From Oscillospiraceae bacterium (GTDB lineage Bacteria > Bacillota > Clostridia > Oscillospirales > CAG-272): a stretch of 39,155 bases of DNA. The position numbers were made by a program, and so were the translations under genes. The notes under the pieces are model-generated. The model was not told where the DNA came from and did no database searches. It saw only the letters and a program-made list of their open reading frames with translations. Numbering within the stretch: position 1 is the stretch's first letter; each line of letters begins with the position of its first letter. The stretch lies in the NCBI GenBank assembly GCA_015065075.1, contig SVRA01000007.1:1-39155 (forward strand). Reading direction: 5' to 3'. Of the stretch, positions 25,815-33,052 are shown piece after piece.

Positions 25815-25853
25815 AAACCCGCTGCTGCGCCAATGCGCAACAGCGGGTTTTAT
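25815..25853 (+). terminator. terminator of the TerB-ATPase-helicase operon
   Basis: Two-part stem AAACCCGCTG + TGCGC (25815-25830) with GCGCA + CAGCGGGTTT (25835-25850), one mismatch, loop CAAT, followed by a short T-containing tail. It closes the unit before the convergent rny gene. Confidence 0.85.
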
Positions 25854-25990
25854 CAAATATATTTTATCCGACGTACGTCGTGCTTGCATTCTTCTGTGTT
25901 CTATGTTAAATATATATAAATCCTTAGCTACAAATAAGGAACAAAGATTACAGAGATTTCTGCATATTTGATTTGATATCTCAATCTTAA

Positions 25991-27544
25991 TTATTTAGCG
26001 TAGTCGACCGCGCGACTCTCGCGGATAAGATTGATCTTGATCTGACCGGGATACTTGACTTCGGCCTGGATCTTCGCTGCCATCTCACGAGCGATGACCT
26101 TCATACCTGCGTCGTTGACCTCCTCGGGCTTGACCATAACTCTGATCTCACGTCCTGCCTGGATAGCAAATGCCTTATCGATTCCATCAAAACCCTTTGC
26201 GATCTCCTCAAGCTTTTCAAGACGCTTGATATAGTTTTCCATATCCTCGCGACGTGCACCGGGCCTTGCCGCGCTGATAGCGTCAGCCGCCTGAACGAGC
26301 ACTGCGATAATAGTTTTAGGTTCAACGTCGTTGTGGTGGGCCTCAATAGCGTGAACTACCTCTCGGCTCTCCTTATACTTCTTAGCGGCATTAACTCCGA
26401 TCTCAACGTGAGAACCTTCAACGTCGTGGGGGAAGGCCTTACCAATGTCGTGCAGCAAGCCGGCTCTCTTTGCGAGATTACTGTCAACGCCAAGCTCGTC
26501 TGCCATAATACCGGCAAGGAATGCAACCTCAATAGAGTGCTTAAGTACGTTCTGACCGTAGCTGGTTCTGTACTTAAGTCTTCCGAGCAATCTTACAAGC
26601 TCGGGATTGATTCCGTGAATACCAACCTCAAAGGTAGCTCTTTCTCCCGCCTGCTTGACGGAAGCTTCAACTTCCTTCTGGGCCTTTTCAACCATTTCTT
26701 CGATTCTTGCGGGGTGGATACGACCGTCCGAGATAAGTCTCTCAAGAGCAATCCTTGCAACCTCTCGTCTGACGGGATCAAATCCCGACAAGGTTATAGT
26801 CTCAGGGGTATCGTCAATAATAAGCTCGACTCCCGTAAGAGTTTCGATCTTCTGGATATTTCTTCCCTCACGACCAATAATTCTACCCTTCATTTCCTCG
26901 CTGGGCAGAGCCACGCTGGAAACGGTGGCCTCGGAAACGTGATCGGAAGCGTATCTTTGAATAGCGAGCGACAAAATATTTTTTGCCTTTTCATCGGCTT
27001 CTTCCTTGAACTGAGTTTCAAGCTCATCAAGCTTCTGAGCAAGCTCGTGCTTCGCCTCGGACTCAACTCTTTCGATAAGCTCTTCCTTAGCTCTTTCGGA
27101 AGAATAACCCGAAATTTCTTCAAGCCTTTTGATCTGCTCACCGATCATATCGTTAGCTTTGTCTTGCAAAACCTCATAATCCTTGATCTTCTTGTCCAGA
27201 ACCTCGTTCTTTCTCTCAAGAGCTTCGGATTTTTTGTCGAGGGTTTCTTCCTTTTTGTTCAAACGATTTTCAGTGCGAGTGATCTCATTTCTTCGTTCCT
27301 TGATCTCACGATCGAGCTCATTTCTCTGGCTCATAATGATCTCTTTGGATTCAATCAAAGCTTCTTTTTTAGCAGATTCCGCATTTTTTCTTGCTTCTTC
27401 GAGAATCTTTTTAGCTTCGGCCTCGGCAGAGCCGATCTTGGCCTCGCCAATCTTCTTTCTGATAAGAAAACCAATGAAAAATCCGACAAGAATACCGACA
27501 ACAGCACAAATAATGCTGATAAGTATCACTATTTCTGTTTTCAT
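25991..27544 (-). CDS. rny: ribonuclease Y
   Basis: 517 residues, normal length. RNase Y is the membrane-tethered endoribonuclease that initiates decay and processing of many mRNAs in Bacillota. One N-terminal membrane helix is present (about 5-27, [21 protein letters not shown]), then a long coiled coil (about 40-190). A KH RNA-binding domain follows with [12 protein letters not shown] (about 217-228), then an HD hydrolase domain containing the metal-binding motif [30 protein letters not shown] provides a strong ribosome binding site. The gene has a perfect promoter at 27763-27791 and a leader of about 210 bases. A YlbF-family protein, whose B. subtilis relatives direct RNase Y cleavage, is encoded 10 kb away at 37910. 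Confidence 0.97.
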   Translation of the reverse strand: MKTEIVILISIICAVVGILVGFFIGFLIRKKIGEAKIGSAEAEAKKILEEARKNAESAKKEALIESKEIIMSQRNELDREIKERRNEITRTENRLNKKEETLDKKSEALERKNEVLDKKIKDYEVLQDKANDMIGEQIKRLEEISGYSSERAKEELIERVESEAKHELAQKLDELETQFKEEADEKAKNILSLAIQRYASDHVSEATVSSVALPSEEMKGRIIGREGRNIQKIETLTGVELIIDDTPETITLSGFDPVRREVARIALERLISDGRIHPARIEEMVEKAQKEVEASVKQAGERATFEVGIHGINPELVRLLGRLKYRTSYGQNVLKHSIEVAFLAGIMADELGVDSNLAKRAGLLHDIGKAFPHDVEGSHVEIGVNAAKKYKESREVVHAIEAHHNDVEPKTIIAVLVQAADAISAARPGARREDMENYIKRLEKLEEIAKGFDGIDKAFAIQAGREIRVMVKPEEVNDAGMKVIAREMAAKIQAEVKYPGQIKINLIRESRAVDYAK

Positions 27545-27675
27545 TTCCCCTCTTTACACCTCCTTAATTTGTTAATTTTTAAGGCAAGATCAGGCATATC
27601 GCACGGACACACCGCCTCAAGCAGTCCGCGTAATTTATTGAAAACGGCTATATCCAATCCGAAAATATGAATCAT
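27541..27675 (-). CDS. possible 44-residue leader ORF overlapping rny
   Basis: In the rny leader an ATG at 27675 opens a frame of 44 codons that ends in a TGA overlapping the rny start as ATGA, the usual sign of translational coupling. The peptide starts [17 protein letters not shown], contains a CPC motif and ends in a basic stretch; its last codons include the rny ribosome binding site. There is no clear ribosome binding site before its own ATG, so expression is doubtful. It could be a chance frame of the leader. Confidence 0.25.
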   Translation of the reverse strand: MIHIFGLDIAVFNKLRGLLEAVCPCDMPDLALKINKLRRCKEGK

Positions 27676-27762
27676 ACCGACTCAATCAAATAATAACCAT
27701 TAAAATCCGTAATTATCAAAAAGTTACCGCATTTTAAATAATATATTATTACACCTTACTTA

Positions 27763-27791
27763 ATTATACAAAAAAAATGGCGTCTTGTCAA
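27763..27791 (-). promoter_or_regulatory. perfect sigma-A promoter of rny, inside the pmbA terminator
   Basis: Minus strand TTGACA (27791-27786), 17-base spacer, TATAAT (27768-27763). The -35 box lies within the left arm of the hairpin 27779-27823 and the spacer holds that hairpin's T-run. Transcription would begin near 27756, giving a leader of about 210 bases. Confidence 0.8.
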
Positions 27792-27823
27792 TAGTTTTTT
27801 TCACTCACTACTGACAAAACGCC
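27779..27823 (-). terminator. terminator of the tldD-pmbA unit
   Basis: 16-base arms 27779-27794 and 27808-27823 pair fully in minus-strand RNA when two G-U pairs are allowed. They are followed by an A then eight T residues, 41 bases after the pmbA stop. It overlaps the rny promoter. Confidence 0.85.
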
Positions 27824-27863
27824 TATTTTTTGTAAAATTTCAAAAGAATTTACAATTTATATT

Positions 27864-29192
27864 TTATTTTCCTGCAATACTCATACCTTTGACGAGCACG
27901 TCGGGAGAACCGAAAACAGTAAATCCACCGGGAATTCCCCACTTGATCTCATTTGAAAGCGAGTCGATTTCCATAAGCATATTAAAGAAATTGCCAGCCA
28001 TCGTAAAGGACTTGATAGGACCTGCCTTCTTGCCATCCTTGATAATAAAGCCCTCACTCTCAACCGAGAAATCTCCCGTAATGGGATTAGCGCCTGCGTG
28101 AAGTCCCTTGACTCCCGTAATATATATTCCGTCACCTGCTTTAGCGAAAAGCTCGTCAAGAGTCTCGCTACCTGCGCAAATGCCGAAATTGTAAGGAGCA
28201 ATATTACCTCCGCGACGACCGTTACCCGTGGTTTCCTTGCCGGTCTTGATAGCGGTTGTGAGGTCGTAAAGCATGGTCTTCAGAACACCGTTTTCAACGA
28301 CAGTCTTCTTGTAGGTTGCAACACCTTCATCATCAAACGGAGTTTGAACGGGACAACCTTCTCTCATAGGATCGTCGGTGATAGTAACAATATCTGCGGC
28401 GATCTTCTCTCCCTCTTTTCCTGCAAGTCTGGACATTCCAAGAAGTGCATTCTTCGCCGAGAAAGCAGACGAAAAGGCAGACAGAAGCGAGCGCATCTGC
28501 GTTCCGTCGATAACGACGTTATACTTGCCCGTGGGTATCTCGGTAGCACCGATCTTGTCAAGCGCGCCCTGAACCGCCTTCTCGGGAAGCTTTTTTGCAT
28601 CCTCACTGTAAATATTTTCAGCGAATTCAAAATTATCTCTTGCTTCACCGTCCTTGTTGACGACCGAAACAACGTAGCAGCCCGACATACCGACGCGGTT
28701 AGACAGCTCAAGTCCGTGAGAATTGTAAAGATACATCTCATTCTTAAAGGACATAGCGATAGACTGCGTTCCGTCAACAACGGCATCGCTTACGGAATAG
28801 GTTGCCTTCTGTAGCTCAAGTGCGCACCTTTTAAGCTCCGCCGCTTCAATATCAGCGGGCTCGGGAGCAGTAGTCTTAGCATAGGATTCAGAACCCTTGA
28901 AAATAACTACAACGTCATCGTTTTCTATAACCTTCGCATTTTCAGAGGCACGAACGACGAGATCCTCAAGCTCATCAGCATCAAAGTAGCTGCTGGAGGC
29001 ATAGCCCATGTGACCATTTACGAGGCAGCGGAAATAAACCTTTGCACTCTCACCCGAGCTGAAGGCACTGACCTCCTGCTTAAGCGTTTCGGCAGAAATG
29101 TCCTCTCCAACCGTGTAATAGACCTCATATTCCTCAATTCCGTGCTTTTTACAAGCGGAAATGATTATATCCTTAATTTCTGTAAAATTCAT
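27864..29192 (-). CDS. pmbA: TldD/PmbA-family protein, PmbA (TldE) subunit
   Basis: 442 residues. PmbA/TldE is the non-catalytic or partner subunit of the TldD/TldE metalloprotease, which degrades unfolded peptides and matures some modified peptides such as microcin B17 in Escherichia coli. Family blocks are present: YEVYYTVGEDISAETLKQ near the N-terminus, GKYNVVIDGTQMRSLLSAF, and the C-terminal TGDFSVESEGFIIKDGKK. The HExxxH zinc motif found in TldD is absent, as expected for this subunit. It begins one base after the tldD stop codon, so the two are translationally coupled. It is the last gene of the unit and ends at the terminator 27779-27823. No peptide substrate gene is visible in this window. 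Confidence 0.93.
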   Translation of the reverse strand: MNFTEIKDIIISACKKHGIEEYEVYYTVGEDISAETLKQEVSAFSSGESAKVYFRCLVNGHMGYASSSYFDADELEDLVVRASENAKVIENDDVVVIFKGSESYAKTTAPEPADIEAAELKRCALELQKATYSVSDAVVDGTQSIAMSFKNEMYLYNSHGLELSNRVGMSGCYVVSVVNKDGEARDNFEFAENIYSEDAKKLPEKAVQGALDKIGATEIPTGKYNVVIDGTQMRSLLSAFSSAFSAKNALLGMSRLAGKEGEKIAADIVTITDDPMREGCPVQTPFDDEGVATYKKTVVENGVLKTMLYDLTTAIKTGKETTGNGRRGGNIAPYNFGICAGSETLDELFAKAGDGIYITGVKGLHAGANPITGDFSVESEGFIIKDGKKAGPIKSFTMAGNFFNMLMEIDSLSNEIKWGIPGGFTVFGSPDVLVKGMSIAGK

Positions 29193-29193
29193 A

Positions 29194-30579
29194 TCAGCGA
29201 CCTCCTACTGTGATCTTTGATACACGGATAAGCGGCTGACCTACGTCGGTAGGAACGCTTCCGCTCGAAGAACCGCACATTCCCTGCGCAGTATCAAGAT
29301 TTTGTCCGACCATATCGATGTCCATAAGTATCTGGGATCCCGTTCCGACGAGCGAAGCTCCTCTTACTGGCTCACAGATCTTACCGTTTCTGACGATATA
29401 ACCCTCACTTACACCGAAGTTAAACTCACCCGTAAGAGGATTTACGGATCCACCGCCCATACTCTTTGCGTAAAGACCATATTCGATAGAAGCAATAATA
29501 TCCTCGTTCTTGTCGGGACCGTTAGCAATAAAAGTATTGGTCATTCTGGAGGTCGGCTCATACATAAAGCTCTCGCGTCTGCCGTTACCCGTCATAGCCA
29601 TACCCATTCTGCGAGAGCCGAGACGGTCGATCATATAGCTCTTAAGAATACCGTTTTCAATAAGAACGTTTCTCTGGGTAGGATGACCCTCGTCGTCAAT
29701 GTTGACAGAGCCCCACGCGCCGGGGATAGTTCCGTCGTCAATAGCGGTAACCTTAACGTTTGCGATCTGCTGGCCAAGCTTGCCGCACATCTGAGACGTT
29801 CCAGTACCAACGCTCGTTGCCTCAAGAGAGTGACCGCAAGCCTCGTGGAAGATAACTCCGCCAAAGCCATTCTCTATGGCAACGGTCATCTGACCTGCGG
29901 GGCAGTAATCCGCGCTGAGATTTACGAGTGCCTGCTCTGCCGCCTTGATGCCCACGCTCTTGGGGTCAATGAAATCAAACATCTCAAGACCCATTCCACG
30001 TCCGGGAGAAGCACTTCCCGACTGGTTGTCGCTGCCGTCGGGAGAGACTGCAACCGCGCTTACCGCAATTCTGGTTCTCACGTGTCTGTCAGTCGTGTAA
30101 AGTCCCTCGCTGTTAGCGATAAGAATGGTGTGGTCTACCGACGCGAGATTACCCATAACCTGCTTGATCTTTTCGTCCTTCTCCTTGGCAGCGAAGCAAG
30201 CGTCCTTAAGAATATCTATTCTCGTCTTGATAGGAGTGCTTCCGGGAAGAACCTTAACAGGATGAATATTCGGGAAAATTCTCTCGGTCAGATTGATGCT
30301 GACGGGTGCCTTGCTCTCTCCGAGAGCATCCGCAACTGCTCTTGCACAACGGATAAGACCCGAGCGAGAAAAATCAGTGGTAGTAGCGTAAACGGTTCTC
30401 GTTCCGATAAACGCGCGAATACCTACACCCGATACCATATCGTCACTAACCGTTTCTATCTTGCCGTCAAGAAAACGGATTCCGTTATTTCTCGTTTTCT
30501 CGGAGTAGATCTCTGCAAAATCTGCACCGGTAGACATTGCCACCGCAAGAACGTCCTCCAATAAAATTCTTGAAATCAT
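29194..30579 (-). CDS. tldD: TldD metalloprotease subunit
   Basis: 461 residues, close to normal. The zinc-binding motif HEACGH (HExxxH type) near residue 250 identifies the catalytic subunit of the TldD/TldE protease. Other family blocks are VSGVGIRAFIGTRTVYATT, NIDDEGHPTQRNVLIENG, NGRRESFMYEPTSRMTNT and NPLTGEFNFGVSEGYIVRNG. The start is set at 30579 because AGGAGAATAAA lies immediately upstream; a longer frame from 30600 would read through that site. The pmbA partner follows directly, forming the heterodimer in one transcript. An AT-rich hairpin at 30612-30635 lies between this gene and the small membrane-protein gene upstream. The enzyme is cytoplasmic. Confidence 0.95.
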   Translation of the reverse strand: MISRILLEDVLAVAMSTGADFAEIYSEKTRNNGIRFLDGKIETVSDDMVSGVGIRAFIGTRTVYATTTDFSRSGLIRCARAVADALGESKAPVSINLTERIFPNIHPVKVLPGSTPIKTRIDILKDACFAAKEKDEKIKQVMGNLASVDHTILIANSEGLYTTDRHVRTRIAVSAVAVSPDGSDNQSGSASPGRGMGLEMFDFIDPKSVGIKAAEQALVNLSADYCPAGQMTVAIENGFGGVIFHEACGHSLEATSVGTGTSQMCGKLGQQIANVKVTAIDDGTIPGAWGSVNIDDEGHPTQRNVLIENGILKSYMIDRLGSRRMGMAMTGNGRRESFMYEPTSRMTNTFIANGPDKNEDIIASIEYGLYAKSMGGGSVNPLTGEFNFGVSEGYIVRNGKICEPVRGASLVGTGSQILMDIDMVGQNLDTAQGMCGSSSGSVPTDVGQPLIRVSKITVGGR

Positions 30580-30611
30580 TTTTATTCTCCTCAATTTCAA
30601 ATTTTAAAATT

Positions 30612-30635
30612 TATCGAATTTTATATAATTCGATA
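30612..30635. repeat. AT-rich inverted repeat before tldD
   Basis: TATCGAATT (30612-30620) and AATTCGATA (30627-30635) with a 6-base loop, between the small membrane-protein gene and tldD. There is no good T-run, so it may be a weak attenuator, an operator or chance. Confidence 0.35.
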
Positions 30636-30645
30636 ACAGTGATCA

Positions 30646-31107
30646 TTATTCAACGATCTCCTCGGCTATCGCGTCACACTCTTGCACGGGAGCTTCATCA
30701 ACTTCTTTATTCAAATAGTAGCTGATAACGATCTCCTCGCCCTCAAAATCGACGTCGCAGCACTGCTTGCGCTTTTTAGATCCGACCAAGAGCTCGAAAT
30801 GCTCGTTGTCCTTCCATTCGCAGCTGAAAGCACCCGAATTCTTGCCTGCAAGCAGAGCAAAATCGCAGCTGTCATCGGAATTTTCGGTATACGCCTGTAT
30901 TTTTACCAGAGTAAGACCGTTGGCAAAGTCAGACGCACCGTATTTGATGGTAACTATATTGTCTCCGTTGGGAGAAACGAAGTCGGTCTGGTCAAGATCG
31001 CTTCTGATCTCCTTAACGACCTTTGCGGCCGCAAGACCGCCTGCGACTGCCGCAGCGACACCCATCGTGATTCCCGCTACCAATCCAAATACACCTTGTT
31101 TTTTCAT
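30646..31107 (-). CDS. small membrane-anchored hypothetical protein
   Basis: 153 residues. A single hydrophobic glycine/alanine-rich segment (about 7-30, VFGLVAGITMGVAAAVAGG) follows a basic N-terminus; the rest is acidic and beta-rich, with a CDFALL, CEW and CCDVDF pattern, and should lie on one side of the membrane. No family is recognised. The start is set at 31107 after GGAGGATATTATT; the TTG at 31122 lies before that site. It sits 30 bases after the HAD gene and 66 bases before tldD, so it may be cotranscribed with both. Cysteines 50-60 residues apart could bind metal, but this is only a guess. Confidence 0.7.
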   Translation of the reverse strand: MKKQGVFGLVAGITMGVAAAVAGGLAAAKVVKEIRSDLDQTDFVSPNGDNIVTIKYGASDFANGLTLVKIQAYTENSDDSCDFALLAGKNSGAFSCEWKDNEHFELLVGSKKRKQCCDVDFEGEEIVISYYLNKEVDEAPVQECDAIAEEIVE

Positions 31108-31137
31108 AATAATATCCTCCAAAAATTGAATTTAAAT

Positions 31138-31791
31138 TTATTTGTTTTCTTTTTTTATGAGCTCCTTAACCTCCAAAAGATCCTTGCAGGTTGCAAAGCA
31201 CAACCTGTCAGTCTCCTCGGTCGGAGATAGTCGGTCAACTACCATTATCGGCTTCATGGCGGCTCTGTGCGCTCCGCGTATACCGTTTATCGAATCCTCG
31301 CAAACGACTGTGTATAAAGGATCTGCGCCGATTCGTCTTGCGGCTTCAAGAAAAATATCAGGCTCGGGCTTGCCGTTTTTAACTGCCTCGGCGGTAACCA
31401 CCGCATCCATATATTTTCCTATTCCCGTCTTTTGCATATTGTTGCTTGTGATGTACATGGGAGTCGAAGTCGCTATCGCCATCGGTATGCCCTGCCGCTT
31501 CAAAAATTCAAGCAACTCAATACACCCATCCTTGAGCGGTATCTCTTTTTCGATAAGTCCGACGAAGCATTGCATCCGCTCCGCGAAAAATCCGCTCGCG
31601 TCAAAGTCCTCGCCAAACCATTCCTTCATCATAGAGCATATAGATTCGATGCTTCTGCCAACGATAAGCGGATATTTTTCCGCCATGCCGTCAAGCCCCC
31701 ATTTCTCTCCTATATCGACCCAAGCCTTTTCATATAACGGCTCCGTGTCAATAAGAGTCCCGTCCATATCAAAGATCGCGTATTTTATCAT
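31138..31791 (-). CDS. HAD-superfamily phosphatase (beta-phosphoglucomutase/YqaB-like subfamily)
   Basis: 217 residues. Motif I FDMDGTLIDTEP carries Asp8 (nucleophile) and Asp10. Motif II is AIATSTP, motif III is the Lys in NGKPEPDIF, and motif IV is EDSINGIRGA with the two acidic metal ligands. The helical cap insertion between motifs I and II is of the small alpha type seen in beta-phosphoglucomutase and phosphoglycolate-phosphatase-like enzymes. The substrate cannot be told. The ATG at 31791 begins one base after the tgt stop codon, so it is coupled to tgt; an upstream in-frame GTG at 31815 would overlap tgt. Queuosine and base modification loci sometimes carry HAD enzymes, but no specific link is proven. 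Confidence 0.9.
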   Translation of the reverse strand: MIKYAIFDMDGTLIDTEPLYEKAWVDIGEKWGLDGMAEKYPLIVGRSIESICSMMKEWFGEDFDASGFFAERMQCFVGLIEKEIPLKDGCIELLEFLKRQGIPMAIATSTPMYITSNNMQKTGIGKYMDAVVTAEAVKNGKPEPDIFLEAARRIGADPLYTVVCEDSINGIRGAHRAAMKPIMVVDRLSPTEETDRLCFATCKDLLEVKELIKKENK

Positions 31792-31792
31792 A

Positions 31793-32932
31793 TCAATCGG
31801 GGTTTCGCTCACCAAGCGCTATATGGTATTTCTGATAGAAGCTCTCGAAATAACCGCCGTCAAGCGCCTCTCTTATCTTCTTCGTCAGATTGTTGTAGAA
31901 ATAGAGATTGTGCGCAACAGCAAGTCTCATACCAAGAGATTCCTTCGCCTTTATAAGATGTCTTATATAGGATCGGCTGTAATTGCGGCAAGCGGGACAG
32001 TCACAGGACTCGGAAATTGGTCTTGGATCCTTGGCATACTTTTCATTGAGAAGATTCATCTTTCCCTCCCAAGTGAAAAGATTGCCGTGGCGGGCGTTTC
32101 TTGAGGGCATTACGCAATCGAAAAAGTCAACGCCCATGTGTACCGCCTCAAGAATGTTGCATGGCGTACCGACACCCATAAGGTATCTCGGCTTGTCCTT
32201 GGGCATAAAGGGCTCGACCGCATTTATAATACGGTACATCTCTTCTGTCTCCTCACCAACCGCAAGACCGCCGATAGCGTAACCCTCACAGTTGATCTCG
32301 GCAATTCTCTGCATATGCTCGATACGAAGATCCTCGTAAGTCCCTCCCTGATTGATACCGAAAAGCATCTGATGCTTGTTTATGGTCTCGGGAAGCGAAT
32401 TGAGGCGATCCATCTCGACGCGGCAGCGCTCGAGCCAACGAGTCGTTCTGTCAATAGAGTTTCTTACGTATTTGTAGGGCGCGGGATTCTCGATGCACTC
32501 GTCAAACGCCATAGCAATGGTCGACGCGAGATTAGACTGTATCTGCATACTCTCCTCGGGGCCCATAAATATTCTCTTACCGTCGATATGGGACTGGAAT
32601 CTAACTCCCTCCTCGGTAATTTTACGAAGCTGGGCCAGAGAAAAGACCTGGAATCCGCCCGAGTCGGTCAGAATCGGCTTTTTCCAATTCATAAACTTGT
32701 GAAGACCGCCCATTTCGTAAATAAGCTTATCACCGGGACGAATGTGCAGGTGATAGGTGTTGGAAAGCTCAACCTGACAGTCAAGCTCGTCGTTGAGCTC
32801 GACGGTAGAAACACCGCCCTTGATAGCGGCGCAGGTACCGACGTTCATAAACACGGGAGTTTGTATATCGCCGTGTACGGTGTGCAAAACGCCTCTACGC
32901 GCTCTGCCGTCCTGTGCTAAAAGTTCAAACAT
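31793..32932 (-). CDS. tgt: tRNA-guanine(34) transglycosylase
   Basis: 379 residues, normal length. The enzyme exchanges guanine at wobble position 34 of tRNAs with GUN anticodons for the queuosine precursor preQ1. The catalytic aspartate block DSGGFQVFSL, the nucleophile block DFFDCVMPSRNARHGN, and the zinc-binding C-terminal CDCPACRNYSRSYIRHL (three Cys plus His) are all intact. The start is set at 32932 after AAAAGGAGCAAAGTT; a longer frame from 32965 reads through that site. It has its own promoter candidate at 33020-33049 and is coupled to the HAD gene. The queA and yajC genes that often flank tgt are not here. Confidence 0.97.
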   Translation of the reverse strand: MFELLAQDGRARRGVLHTVHGDIQTPVFMNVGTCAAIKGGVSTVELNDELDCQVELSNTYHLHIRPGDKLIYEMGGLHKFMNWKKPILTDSGGFQVFSLAQLRKITEEGVRFQSHIDGKRIFMGPEESMQIQSNLASTIAMAFDECIENPAPYKYVRNSIDRTTRWLERCRVEMDRLNSLPETINKHQMLFGINQGGTYEDLRIEHMQRIAEINCEGYAIGGLAVGEETEEMYRIINAVEPFMPKDKPRYLMGVGTPCNILEAVHMGVDFFDCVMPSRNARHGNLFTWEGKMNLLNEKYAKDPRPISESCDCPACRNYSRSYIRHLIKAKESLGMRLAVAHNLYFYNNLTKKIREALDGGYFESFYQKYHIALGERNPD

Positions 32933-33019
32933 AACTTTGCTCCTTTTCCCGCAGACACAAAACAAAGTGACGCGGTATTTTTATTAAGTAACCTCTCGCA
33001 TTCACTCATAACAAGGCGC

Positions 33020-33049
33020 ATTATATCGCTGTGTTGAGCAAATCCTCAA
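33020..33049 (-). promoter_or_regulatory. promoter of tgt with an overlapping inverted repeat
   Basis: Minus strand TTGAGG (33049-33044), 18-base spacer, TATAAT (33025-33020), about 90 bases before the tgt start. The sequence TTGAG-N6-CTCAA overlaps the -35 box and could be an operator, or a chance palindrome. Confidence 0.5.
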
Positions 33050-33052
33050 AGC

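Noticed and set aside
26333..27670. 445-codon plus-strand frame across rny
   Set aside because: Antisense shadow of rny; rich in Leu/Ser/Phe, with no ribosome binding site and no family match.
29302..30564. 420-codon plus-strand frame across tldD
   Set aside because: Antisense shadow of tldD, which has its zinc motif and a good ribosome binding site on the minus strand.
33005..33050. Apparent second copy of the inverted-repeat element of 37798-37900 in the mutL-tgt gap (AAGGCG and TTGAGCAA motifs)
   Set aside because: Only short scattered matches; the terminal inverted repeats are missing.
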